A stretch of 64,000 nt of DNA, from the NCBI RefSeq assembly GCF_900114035.1, contig NZ_FORP01000002.1, positions 434,001 to 498,000 of the forward strand, read 5' to 3'. The position numbers and the translations under genes were made by a program. Below are positions 50,999 through 59,032 of this stretch, in pieces. This DNA comes from Amycolatopsis sacchari. GTDB lineage: Bacteria > Actinomycetota > Actinomycetes > Mycobacteriales > Pseudonocardiaceae. Position 1 is the stretch's first letter. Every line of letters begins with the position of its first letter. The notes beneath the pieces were generated by a model that was not told the DNA's origin, ran no database searches, and worked only from the letters and a program-made list of their open reading frames with translations.

Positions 50999-51573
50999 CC
51001 TGCGACCTCCGACCGGGCGTACGCGGCATCGACCACCTCGGGGTTGAACGTCTCGCACACGACCGCGAGCGGCCGCGCCGCGTGCCACAGCACGTAAGCG
51101 CGGAACGCCGCCGGCCCGGACCCGAGGGGCCAGGGCCTGCGACCGACCGCCATGAGCGTGCGGCTGTGCGCGATTCCCACGGAGCGCAGCGCAGCGCCGA
51201 CGGGAGCGCCGCCGGTCAGGCTCTGGCGCACGGGCTCCGGCACGTCCGCGCGTGCCACCACCTGGTTGACCGACCAGACCCGCTCACCTGGACCGACCAG
51301 TGCCGAACACCGAACCAGCAAAGGCTCTTTCCCCAGCACGTCGAGGATTTCACGTGGTACCCGTGACGCGGGCACCTGATCGCGGACTTCGCGGAGTACG
51401 CGCAACGGGCCGTCCGCCATCGCGACGAGGGAGGTGGTGGTCAATCCGCGGCCGCCCAACAGCCCGCGAGTGGACGAACAACGGAACCGGGCGATCGCGG
51501 CCGCGATATCAGCCTGGTTCCGCACGGTGAACTCCCCGTCCGGGAAGTCCACCGGAATCCGCGTCGAAGTCAT
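50995..51573 (-). CDS. chorismate lyase-like protein (UbiC/DUF98 fold)
   Basis: A 192-residue protein with the sequence pattern of UbiC-like chorismate-pyruvate lyases: LVAMADGPLRVLREV, then LLVRCSALVGPGERVWSVNQVVARAD, and GAPVGAALRSVGIAHSRTLMAVG. UbiC removes pyruvate from chorismate to give 4-hydroxybenzoate. The match is distant, so the assignment leans on its coupled neighbours (aromatic hydroxylase and UbiA prenyltransferase). Start ATG 51573 or four codons upstream at 51585. Confidence 0.75.
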   Translation of the reverse strand: MTSTRIPVDFPDGEFTVRNQADIAAAIARFRCSSTRGLLGGRGLTTTSLVAMADGPLRVLREVRDQVPASRVPREILDVLGKEPLLVRCSALVGPGERVWSVNQVVARADVPEPVRQSLTGGAPVGAALRSVGIAHSRTLMAVGRRPWPLGSGPAAFRAYVLWHAARPLAVVCETFNPEVVDAAYARSEVAG

Positions 51574-51598
51574 TTCCCGTTCCATTCCAGCCGGGCGC

Positions 51599-51636
51599 CA
51601 GGTGGAGCGGACCGCTTTTCCGGCCCGCTCCACCTG
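51599..51636 (-). terminator. 12-bp perfect stem-loop between small secreted protein and UbiC-like gene
   Basis: CAGGTGGAGCGG (51599-51610) pairs with CCGCTCCACCTG (51625-51636) around a 14-nt loop. It begins 9 bp past the secreted-protein stop and ends 13-25 bp before the UbiC-like start, with no U-run. It could terminate, attenuate or protect the upstream transcript. Confidence 0.6.
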
Positions 51637-51645
51637 CCGAACAGG

Positions 51646-51891
51646 TCAATGACGGACTTGCTTCATCGCATCGACGAGCGTCGCCGGGGCGGTCACGATG
51701 CCGGTGGTGGCGCTGGCCACCAGTGCGGCCGCCCCTTCGCCGGCCGCCCCGCCACCGTTGATGAAGTTCGTGAAGGCGGTCGCGAAGGTGGGCTTGGGGT
51801 GCTCGTCATTGGTCGCCGCCGACGCGGCGGCCGCTCCACCGAACGAGAACAACGCGGCGAGAGCGAGGACGACAGGAATCTTTTTCAACAT
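51646..51891 (-). CDS. small secreted protein
   Basis: An 81-residue protein with a clear Sec signal peptide (MLKK, hydrophobic core to about residue 20, AxA cleavage near AAASA-AT at residue 26). The 55-residue mature peptide is Ala/Gly-rich with no Cys and ends DAMKQVRH. No family recognised. It reads toward the UbiC-like gene, separated by a strong stem-loop. ATG at 51891 preceded by GGGAGT. Confidence 0.78.
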   Translation of the reverse strand: MLKKIPVVLALAALFSFGGAAAASAATNDEHPKPTFATAFTNFINGGGAAGEGAAALVASATTGIVTAPATLVDAMKQVRH

Positions 51892-52021
51892 GTGCACTCC
51901 CTGAAGCGGGCTATCGGAACACGACGCGGCACAGCAAACCACCCGTTTCCGGACCACGCCATTCGCGGTCACGCTAATGAGTGGCCGCCGTTCATTTCCG
52001 AACCCGCGACGGGGAATTCGG

Positions 52022-52111
52022 CTACTCCTCTTCCGCGGCCTCCGCGCGGCGGTCGAAAAGCGCGCCGACCAGCGTCGCCAGGCACACGCCGGGGCCTGCC
52101 GCGAGAGTCCG
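52022..52111 (-). pseudogene. fossil 3' end of a second CtpI-like P-ATPase
   Basis: About 59 bp (52022-52080) repeat, with six or so changes, the 3' end of the intact P-ATPase gene at 52113-52171, offset 91 bp. In the same frame it encodes a C terminus ending FDRRAEAAEEE and a stop, against FDRRAEASEEE in the intact gene. It is the remnant of a tandem paralogue whose body has been lost. The rest of the 51892-52112 gap shows no gene. Confidence 0.75.
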
Positions 52112-52112
52112 A

Positions 52113-55100
52113 CTACTCCTCTTCCGAGGCCTCCGCGCGACGGTCGAAAAGCGTGCCGAGCAGCGTCGCCGACGTGGCGGAGCCCAGTGCGATCGTCCAG
52201 CCGACCGGGCCCAGCGGGGTGCAGCCGAAGAACCGGCTCACCCCGGGCGTCTGGATCACCAGCGCCAGCGCCGCGGCCGAACCCAGCGAGGCGGCCAAAG
52301 TGGACACATCGACACCGCCGGTCACGAGCGTCTGCCCCAGCTGCGTCCCGACGAGGCTCGCCAGCGCGACCGTGCTCGCCCGCCTGCCGCGGCCGGTGAA
52401 ACGCGCCAGCGTCCACGCCGTCGTCGCGCCGAGGGTCGTCACCCCGGCCCGGACGCCGATGTCCCGCTGCAATGCCTTGCCCAGCGAGCTTTCCGGGCCC
52501 TCGCTGAGCAGCTCGGTGCCCCCGGTCGGCCTGCGTAGCGCGATCGCGAGCGCGGGGGCCAGGTCTGTCAGCAGGTTGACCAGCAGCAGCTGCCGCGCGG
52601 TGAGCGGGGACCTGCCGGTGAGTGCCGCACCCAGCACGCTGAACGCGATCTCCCCCAGGTTGCCGCCCAGCAGGATCGCCAGCGCCTCACGCACCGAAGC
52701 CCACATCGCCCGGCCCTCGATCAGCGCCGCGATGATCGTTTCCAGCCGGTCGTCGGTCACCACCAGGTCGGCGGCGGCCTTCGCGGCGGGCGTGCCGTGA
52801 CCGCCGAGCGCGATGCCGACGTCCGCGAGCCGGATCGCCGGGGCGTCGTTCGCCCCGTCGCCCGTCATCGCGACCGTGCGCCCGATCCGCTGGTACGCCT
52901 TGATGATGCGCACCTTCTGCATCGGGCTGCACCGCGCCACGACGTCGACGGTGCGCAGCGTCTCGGCGAGCTGCTCCTCGTCCAGCTCCTCCAGCTGCGC
53001 CCCCGTCACGACGTGCAGGTCGGCGTCGTCCTCGGTGACCTCGTTCGCGATGGCCTCACCGGTGTCGGGGTGGTCGCCGGTGATCATCACGATCTGCACG
53101 CCCGCCGCCCGCAACTGGGCCGCCGCCTCCGCCGCGCTGCCGCGCACCGGGTCCGCGATCCCGACGAAGCCGCGGAACTCCAGGTCCCGCACCGCATCCT
53201 CGTCCACTGTGGACGTTTCGAGCGGCCGTTCCGCCACGGCCAGCACGCGCTGCCCCGCCTGCGCGAGCTTCCGCATCCGGCTGGACATCTTCCGCCGCGC
53301 CGCCTTGTCGAGCGAGCAACGTGGCAACACCGCCTCCGGTGCCCCCTTGACGCTCAGCACGACCTGACCGTCGGCACGCCCCGCCACCGCGTGGTACCCG
53401 CGGGACGGCTCGAACGGCACCGAGTCCAGCGGCTCCCACTCGCCGGGTTCCGCGTGCTCCGCGCTCGCCAGCACCGCTCGGTCGGTGGCGTGCGGCAGCT
53501 CGGCCGGGTCGTCGGCGTGCGGGGTCGCCCGCACCGCGACGGCGAGCACCTTCCGCAGCTCCGGGGTCAGGTCGTCCACGCGGCGCCGGGAGCGCCCGTC
53601 GTCGATCTCGTTGACGGTCAGCTTGCCCTCGGTCAGGGTGCCGGTCTTGTCGAAGCACAGCACGTCGACGCGGCCCAGCGCCTCGATGCTGCGGGGGTTG
53701 CGCACGAGCGCGTTGTGCTCGGCGAGGCGCCGGGCGGCGGCCAGTTGCGCCGCGTTCACCAGGAACGGCAAGCCCTCCGGCACGGACGCGACCGCGAGGT
53801 TGACGGCCGCGGACATGCTCTCCCGCAAGGGAATTCCCCGGACGAGTCCGGCACCGGCGACGGCGACCGCCGAGCCCAGCGCGGCCGGCATGCTCTTGCG
53901 CGTCAGCTCCGACAGCCGGTGCTCCACGCCGGTGGTCGGCGCGTTCTCGCGTGCCAGCGCCATGCTGCGACCCGCTTCGGTGCCGTCCCCGGTCGCGACG
54001 ACGACCGCCGTCGCACGGCCCGCGGCGACCGTCGTGCCCTCGTACAGCATCGACGTGCGCTCGGCGACGTCCGCGGCGACGACGGGCGACGGGTCCTTGG
54101 CGATCGGCAGCGATTCGCCCGTCAACGACGATTCGTCCATCTCCAGCGCGTCGGCGGTCAGCAACCGGCAGTCGGCGGGAACGACGTCCCCCGAGTCGAG
54201 CAGCACGATGTCGCCCCGCACGAGTTCGTCGGCGCTGAGGGTGCGCTCCTCGCCGTCCCGCAGCACCGTCGCCGTGGTCGCCGACCGCCGAAGCAGGTCG
54301 GCGAGCTGCCGTTCGGTGCGCACCTGCTGCACGCTGCCGACGACGGCGGACAACGCGGTGATCCCGGCGACCAGCAGCGCGTCCGACGGGGAACCCACGG
54401 ACGCGGAAAGCGCCGCGCCGCCGAGCAGCACGGGGGTCAGCGGGTTCGACAGCTCGGCGAGGAAGGCGTTGGCGAAGCTGGTGCGTTCGGCCACCCCGTC
54501 CGGCGCGATACGCTTGCGCGCCTCCGTTGTGGACAGTCCTTTGTGGTCGGTCTTGAGCCGTTCCAGCACGACGTCCGCCGGCATCAGGTGCCAGGGCGCG
54601 ACGGCCGCGTCGAGCACGGGCGGGCGCAGGCGCCCGGCACGCCGGTGCGCGTTGGCCAGCGCGATCCCGGCGCCCACGTTCACCGCGCGCAGGCTCCGGC
54701 TCGCCGGGCTCGTCCGGCCCCGCTGCAACGCGCTCACCGCGCCGACCCCGCTCGCCCCGGCGGCGAGGCGGATGCCGTCGCGGTCGATGTCCCGCGCGAC
54801 GCACACCGCCTCGATCACCAGGCCCGCCACCGCGACGTCGTCACCGACCAGCAGGTGCGCACCCCACGGCGGCGCCTCGCCCTCGCCGTGCACGCCGATC
54901 CCGCAGTCCGACGCACCCAGCGCCTGCCGGTCGCCCGACACGAGCAGCACGACGCGTCCTTCGCCCTGCAGCTCCCGAACGGACGCGACGAGCCGGTTGC
55001 CGCCGGGCACCGTGCGGTCGGCGTCGAACGACGGTTCGTCACCGTTGGCGCTGATGATCGGCAGGTTGGCGCGGCGCGCGGCGGCGACGAGCGTGGCGAT

Positions 55101-56387
55101 GCCCGGCGGGGTCTCGCGCTTCAGCCCCAGCACGGCACGCAGTTCGTCCCCGCACCACACGCCCAGCACGGCGGCCGCGCCACCCCGCAGCAGCTCCCCC
55201 GCCTCAGGCGAATCCGGGTCCAGCGGGGCCAGCCGCCAGCCGTCGGCGCTGCGCTCCTCCTTGGGGCGCTTGGGGTCGAACAGCTGCCAGATTCGGTCGA
55301 CGACCCCTTCGCTGTCAGAAAGCGTTTTCAGCTCACTCGGCGCCATCCGGCCCGTGTCGAGCGCGGCCTCGTCCACCACGACGGTGTCGATGACGTCGAG
55401 CCGCCGCAGCACGGAGCGGTCCATCACGAGCGTGCCGTGCCGGGCGAGCACCCGGCCGAGGTGCGCGCCGAACGCCGACCGCCCCGCCTCCGCGGCCTTC
55501 GGCAGCGACGCGAGCCCGATGCCGAGCGCGCGGCGCGGGCCGAACGGCAGCATCACGCCCGCGGCCAGCGCACCGGCCGCCAGCGCCTTGCGTTCGTAGT
55601 CCTCGACGGGACCGTCGGGCAGCGGGCGCGGACGTTCGACCACGACCGGATCGGCGGCCGCGTCCTCCGGTCCGGTGATCAGCTTGCTTTCGGCGGCACA
55701 CCAGGCCTTCGAGTAGGCCTTCGCCTCCCGCCACTGCTCGACGCGCTGCGCGGTGTCGAGCAGCGTGCCCTCGCCCCCGGCGGCGAGACCGTGTGCGAGG
55801 GCGCCGGCGATCGAAGTCGCCGAGTCGGCACGTTCCCCGCTTCCCGCGCGTTTCGCCGCCAGCTCCCGGAGCTTCGGGTGCAGGTCGAAGACGCTCGGCA
55901 GCGCGGCGACCTCGGCGGGCAGCGGCGCCCACGGCGCGACCCGGGTGATCGCCGACAGCCCGAGCCCCACGGCGTTCGCGGCGAGGGTGGGCAGCAGGCG
56001 CGTGCCGCGGATGCCGTCGGCGGGGTGGTGCAGTTCGTCCTCGGCGGCCTGTTCCTCCTCGGTTTCCGGTGCGGCCTCGGCACGCTCGACGGCCCGCACG
56101 AGCTCCTCGGTCGCGGGCGCGGGATCGCCGACGGCGATGATCACGCGGGAGGAGGGCGCGTTGACCCGCGCCCAGTGCACCCCCTCGTACTTCTCCAGCT
56201 CACGCTCGATGCGGCGGGCGACGCGTTCGCCGCCCGCCCCGTGCACGCCGTGCGCCTCGATGTGCAGCCGCCCCGGGCACGACCACACCTGCCGCCGCTG
56301 CCGTCCACCCAGCACGTCGCGGACCACGCCGGCGACCGCGCCCATCGTGGACAACGGTCCCGGCACCCGTACACCCAGCAGCCGCAT
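52113..56387 (-). CDS. ctpI: large P-type ATPase of the CtpI type
   Basis: A 1424-residue P-type ATPase, far longer than ordinary transporters and matching mycobacterial CtpI in design. The C-terminal 780 residues are a full pump: TGES (actuator), phosphorylation site DKTGT at D913, TGDGAND near residue 1175 and the last membrane helices. The N-terminal 620 residues hold an HMA-like start and a degenerate extra P-ATPase half without DKTGT. ATG at 56387 follows GGGAGG. The transported ion is not certain (calcium or magnesium have been discussed for the family). Confidence 0.9.
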   Translation of the reverse strand: MRLLGVRVPGPLSTMGAVAGVVRDVLGGRQRRQVWSCPGRLHIEAHGVHGAGGERVARRIERELEKYEGVHWARVNAPSSRVIIAVGDPAPATEELVRAVERAEAAPETEEEQAAEDELHHPADGIRGTRLLPTLAANAVGLGLSAITRVAPWAPLPAEVAALPSVFDLHPKLRELAAKRAGSGERADSATSIAGALAHGLAAGGEGTLLDTAQRVEQWREAKAYSKAWCAAESKLITGPEDAAADPVVVERPRPLPDGPVEDYERKALAAGALAAGVMLPFGPRRALGIGLASLPKAAEAGRSAFGAHLGRVLARHGTLVMDRSVLRRLDVIDTVVVDEAALDTGRMAPSELKTLSDSEGVVDRIWQLFDPKRPKEERSADGWRLAPLDPDSPEAGELLRGGAAAVLGVWCGDELRAVLGLKRETPPGIATLVAAARRANLPIISANGDEPSFDADRTVPGGNRLVASVRELQGEGRVVLLVSGDRQALGASDCGIGVHGEGEAPPWGAHLLVGDDVAVAGLVIEAVCVARDIDRDGIRLAAGASGVGAVSALQRGRTSPASRSLRAVNVGAGIALANAHRRAGRLRPPVLDAAVAPWHLMPADVVLERLKTDHKGLSTTEARKRIAPDGVAERTSFANAFLAELSNPLTPVLLGGAALSASVGSPSDALLVAGITALSAVVGSVQQVRTERQLADLLRRSATTATVLRDGEERTLSADELVRGDIVLLDSGDVVPADCRLLTADALEMDESSLTGESLPIAKDPSPVVAADVAERTSMLYEGTTVAAGRATAVVVATGDGTEAGRSMALARENAPTTGVEHRLSELTRKSMPAALGSAVAVAGAGLVRGIPLRESMSAAVNLAVASVPEGLPFLVNAAQLAAARRLAEHNALVRNPRSIEALGRVDVLCFDKTGTLTEGKLTVNEIDDGRSRRRVDDLTPELRKVLAVAVRATPHADDPAELPHATDRAVLASAEHAEPGEWEPLDSVPFEPSRGYHAVAGRADGQVVLSVKGAPEAVLPRCSLDKAARRKMSSRMRKLAQAGQRVLAVAERPLETSTVDEDAVRDLEFRGFVGIADPVRGSAAEAAAQLRAAGVQIVMITGDHPDTGEAIANEVTEDDADLHVVTGAQLEELDEEQLAETLRTVDVVARCSPMQKVRIIKAYQRIGRTVAMTGDGANDAPAIRLADVGIALGGHGTPAAKAAADLVVTDDRLETIIAALIEGRAMWASVREALAILLGGNLGEIAFSVLGAALTGRSPLTARQLLLVNLLTDLAPALAIALRRPTGGTELLSEGPESSLGKALQRDIGVRAGVTTLGATTAWTLARFTGRGRRASTVALASLVGTQLGQTLVTGGVDVSTLAASLGSAAALALVIQTPGVSRFFGCTPLGPVGWTIALGSATSATLLGTLFDRRAEASEEE
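53203..53213. repeat. TCCACTGTGGA dyad, copy 4
   Basis: Exact inverted repeat inside the P-ATPase gene, same family as copies at 23255, 31260 and 45167; a one-mismatch version is at 56852-56862 in the next gene. Confidence 0.6.
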
Positions 56388-56434
56388 CGGCACCTCCCTC
56401 TCCCGTGGAAGAAGGTGCCCAGTCCGGCCCGGGT

Positions 56435-57496
56435 TTATGCCTCGACCGAGTCGGCGATCGCGTCGCCCAGCTCCGCCGTGGTGGCCTTGCCGCCGAGATC
56501 GGGCGTCGCGACCTCGCCCATCGCGAGCACCTGCTCGACCGCCGCGTACACCGCGCGCGCCGCCTCGGCCTCGCCGAGGTGCTCCAGCATCATCGTGCCC
56601 GCGAGGATCTGCGCGACGGGGTTGGCGATGCCCTTGCCCGCGATGTCGGGCGCGCTGCCGTGCACGGCCTCGAACATCGACGGGTGCTCGCGCTCCGGGT
56701 TGATGTTGCCCGACGGCGCCATGCCCAGCCCGCCGGTGACCGCGGCCGCGAGGTCGCTCAGGATGTCGCCGAACAGGTTCGAGGCCACCACCACGTCGAT
56801 CCGCTCCGGCTGCTGCACCATGCGGGCGGCCAGCGCGTCGATGTGGCACTGTTCACTGTGGACGGTCGGGAAGTCGGCGGCGACCTCGGCGAAGATCTCG
56901 TCCCAGAACGGCATCGTGTGGATGATCCCGTTGGACTTGGTGGCCGAGACGACGCGCCCGGTGCGGGTCTGCGCCAGCTCGAACGCGTAGCGGATGATCC
57001 GCTCCACGCCCACGCGCGTGAACACCGACTCCTGCAGCGCGAACTCGCCGGGCAGCCCGCGGTTCTGGCGGCCGCCCAGCTCGGAGTACTCGCCCTCGGA
57101 GTTCTCCCGGACGATCACCATCTCCAGCTCGTCGGCCGTGCGGTCCTTCAGCACCGACGTGGTGCCCGGCAGCAACCGCACCGGACGCAGGTTCACGTAC
57201 TGCGAGAACGCGCGCCGCACCGGGATGAGCAGGCCCCACAGCGAAACGTGGTCCGGCACGCCGGGAAAACCCACGGCACCGAGCAGGATCTGGTCGAACC
57301 CGGACAGCTGCTCGATCCCGTCCTCCGGCATCATCCGGCCGGTCTCGGCGTAACGCTCGCAGCTCCAGTCGAACTCGGTCCACTCCAGTGTGAACCCGAA
57401 CCGCTTCGCCGCGCGGTCGAGCACCTTGCGGGCCTCGGCCTGCACGTCCACGCCGATGCCGTCACCGGGGATGCTCGCGATGCGGTAGGAGCTCAC
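56435..57496 (-). CDS. tartrate/D-malate-type dehydrogenase (decarboxylating)
   Basis: A 353-residue NAD-dependent beta-decarboxylating dehydrogenase of the tartrate dehydrogenase/DmlA branch of the isocitrate/isopropylmalate family. IPGDGIGVDVQAEA is the N-terminal loop, IVRENSEGEYSELGGR the branch-specific substrate loop, and ASNLFGDILSDLAAAVTGGLGMAPSGNINP the Asp/cofactor region. It would oxidise tartrate, D-malate or a 3-alkylmalate to an oxo acid plus CO2. The GTG start overlaps the aldehyde dehydrogenase stop by 4 bp. Under operator O4. Confidence 0.9.
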   Translation of the reverse strand: MSSYRIASIPGDGIGVDVQAEARKVLDRAAKRFGFTLEWTEFDWSCERYAETGRMMPEDGIEQLSGFDQILLGAVGFPGVPDHVSLWGLLIPVRRAFSQYVNLRPVRLLPGTTSVLKDRTADELEMVIVRENSEGEYSELGGRQNRGLPGEFALQESVFTRVGVERIIRYAFELAQTRTGRVVSATKSNGIIHTMPFWDEIFAEVAADFPTVHSEQCHIDALAARMVQQPERIDVVVASNLFGDILSDLAAAVTGGLGMAPSGNINPEREHPSMFEAVHGSAPDIAGKGIANPVAQILAGTMMLEHLGEAEAARAVYAAVEQVLAMGEVATPDLGGKATTAELGDAIADSVEA

Positions 57497-58947
57497 AGAG
57501 CGACCGCCACGTACTTGATCTCCAGGAACTCGTCGATGCCGACGGCGCCGCCCTCGCGGCCGAGCCCCGACTGCTTGACGCCGCCGAACGGCGCCGCCGG
57601 GTTGGACACGATGCCCTGGTTGAGCCCGATCATCCCGGCCTCCAGGTTTTCCGAGACCCGCAGCGCGCGCTTGAGGTCGTTGGTGAACACGTAGCTCACC
57701 AGACCGTACTCGGTGTCGTTGGCGGCGGCGACCGCTTCGTCCTCGGTGTCGAACACCGTGATCGGCGCCACCGGGCCGAAGATCTCCTCGGTGGCCATGC
57801 GCGCGTCGCGGGGCACGCCGGTGAGCACGGTGGCCTGGTAGAAGTTGCCGGGCCCGTCGACGGTGGCGCCGCCGGTGAGCACCCGCGCGCCCCGGTCGGT
57901 CGCGTCCCGCACCAGCTCGCTGACCTTGCGCACGGCGTCGGAGTCGATCAGCGGGCCGACGACGACGCCGGGCTCGGTGCCGCGCCCCATCGGCAGCGCG
58001 GACATGCGCTCGGTGAGGCGGCGGGCGAACTCGTCGGCGACCCCGCGCTGCACGTAGAAGCGGTTCGCGGCGGTGCAGGCCTCGCCGATGTTGCGCATCT
58101 TCGCCTGCATCGCGCCGTCCACCGCCGCGTCGAGATCGGCGTCGTCGAACACCAGGAACGGCGCGTTGCCACCCAGCTCCATCGACGTGCGCAGCACCTT
58201 GTCGGCGCACTGCTCCAGCAGCTTCCGGCCCACCGCGGTCGAACCGGTGAAGGACAGCTTGCGCGCGCGGCCGTCGCGGATCAGCGGTTCCATCACGCCG
58301 CCGGGGTCGGTGGTCGTGACGACGTTGAGCACACCCGCGGGCAGCCCGGCCTCGGTGAGGATCGCCGCGAGCGCGAGCATCGACAGCGGGGTCTGCTCGG
58401 CCGGCTTGATCACCATCGTGCAGCCCGCCGCGATCGCCGGGCCGATCTTGCGCCCGCCCATCGCCATCGGGAAGTTCCACGGCGTGATCAGCAGCGTCGG
58501 GCCGACCGGCTGCTTGGTGACGAGGAAGCGGCCGGCGCCGTTGGGCGCGACCTGGTAGCCGCCGTCGATGCGCACGGCCTCCTCGGAGAACCAGCGGAAG
58601 AACTCGGCGGCGTAAGCGATTTCGCCCTTCGCCTCGGCCAGCGGCTTGCCCATCTCGAGCGTCATGAGCAGGCCGAGCTCGTCGGTGCGGGCGAGCAGCA
58701 GTTCGTACGCGCGGCGCAGGATCTCGCTGCGCTCGCGCGGGGCGGTGCGGGCCCAGTCGGCCTGCGCGGCGACCGCCGCGTCGAGCGCGGCCAGCCCGTC
58801 CTGGGGCGTCGCGTCGGCGACCTCGCACAGCACCTCGCCGGTGGCCGGGTCCTCCACGGCGAACGTGCGGCCGCCGGTCGCGGGCACCCACTTCCCGCCG
58901 ACGAACAGCTCCTTGTGCACGCCCTCGACCACGCTGGTCTCGCTCAC
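57493..58947 (-). CDS. aldehyde dehydrogenase (succinate-semialdehyde dehydrogenase-like)
   Basis: A 484-residue NAD(P)-dependent ALDH. Catalytic Cys C291 (GEACTAANRF) and general base E257 (MELGGN) are present, with TPWNFPMAM and FTGSTAVGRK of the cofactor site; overall closest in pattern to GabD/SSADH. First gene of the operon with the tartrate-type dehydrogenase, divergent from the aminotransferase, the usual arrangement when aminotransferase product is an aldehyde acid. Its ATG is 47 bp from operator O4. Confidence 0.92.
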   Translation of the reverse strand: MSETSVVEGVHKELFVGGKWVPATGGRTFAVEDPATGEVLCEVADATPQDGLAALDAAVAAQADWARTAPRERSEILRRAYELLLARTDELGLLMTLEMGKPLAEAKGEIAYAAEFFRWFSEEAVRIDGGYQVAPNGAGRFLVTKQPVGPTLLITPWNFPMAMGGRKIGPAIAAGCTMVIKPAEQTPLSMLALAAILTEAGLPAGVLNVVTTTDPGGVMEPLIRDGRARKLSFTGSTAVGRKLLEQCADKVLRTSMELGGNAPFLVFDDADLDAAVDGAMQAKMRNIGEACTAANRFYVQRGVADEFARRLTERMSALPMGRGTEPGVVVGPLIDSDAVRKVSELVRDATDRGARVLTGGATVDGPGNFYQATVLTGVPRDARMATEEIFGPVAPITVFDTEDEAVAAANDTEYGLVSYVFTNDLKRALRVSENLEAGMIGLNQGIVSNPAAPFGGVKQSGLGREGGAVGIDEFLEIKYVAVAL

Positions 58948-58964
58948 ATCCGCCTCCGTGTGGA

Positions 58965-59006
58965 TTGCACCAGTTCACCGGCCATGCTATGCATATTGTC
59001 AACAAT
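58965..59006. promoter_or_regulatory. GntR-type operator O4 between aldehyde dehydrogenase and aminotransferase
   Basis: ATTGTCAACAAT at 58995-59006, identical to O1 and O2. The plus strand has TTGCAC (58965-58970), 17 bp, TATGCA (58988-58993), so the operator covers the expected start site of the aminotransferase transcript. On the minus strand the operator again contains TTGACA, though the -10 for the aldehyde dehydrogenase is weak. Confidence 0.77.
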
Positions 59007-59032
59007 CTACAACCCGGTCGAGGAGTGCCGAC

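Noticed and set aside
51599-51636. CRISPR-like repeat
   Set aside because: It is a single inverted repeat, not a direct-repeat array; no CRISPR or cas genes are in the window.
52797-56990. 1397-codon plus-strand open frame opposite the P-ATPase
   Set aside because: Composition is Arg/Gly/His-rich with no domain, and the opposite strand encodes a complete P-type ATPase. Shadow of codon bias.
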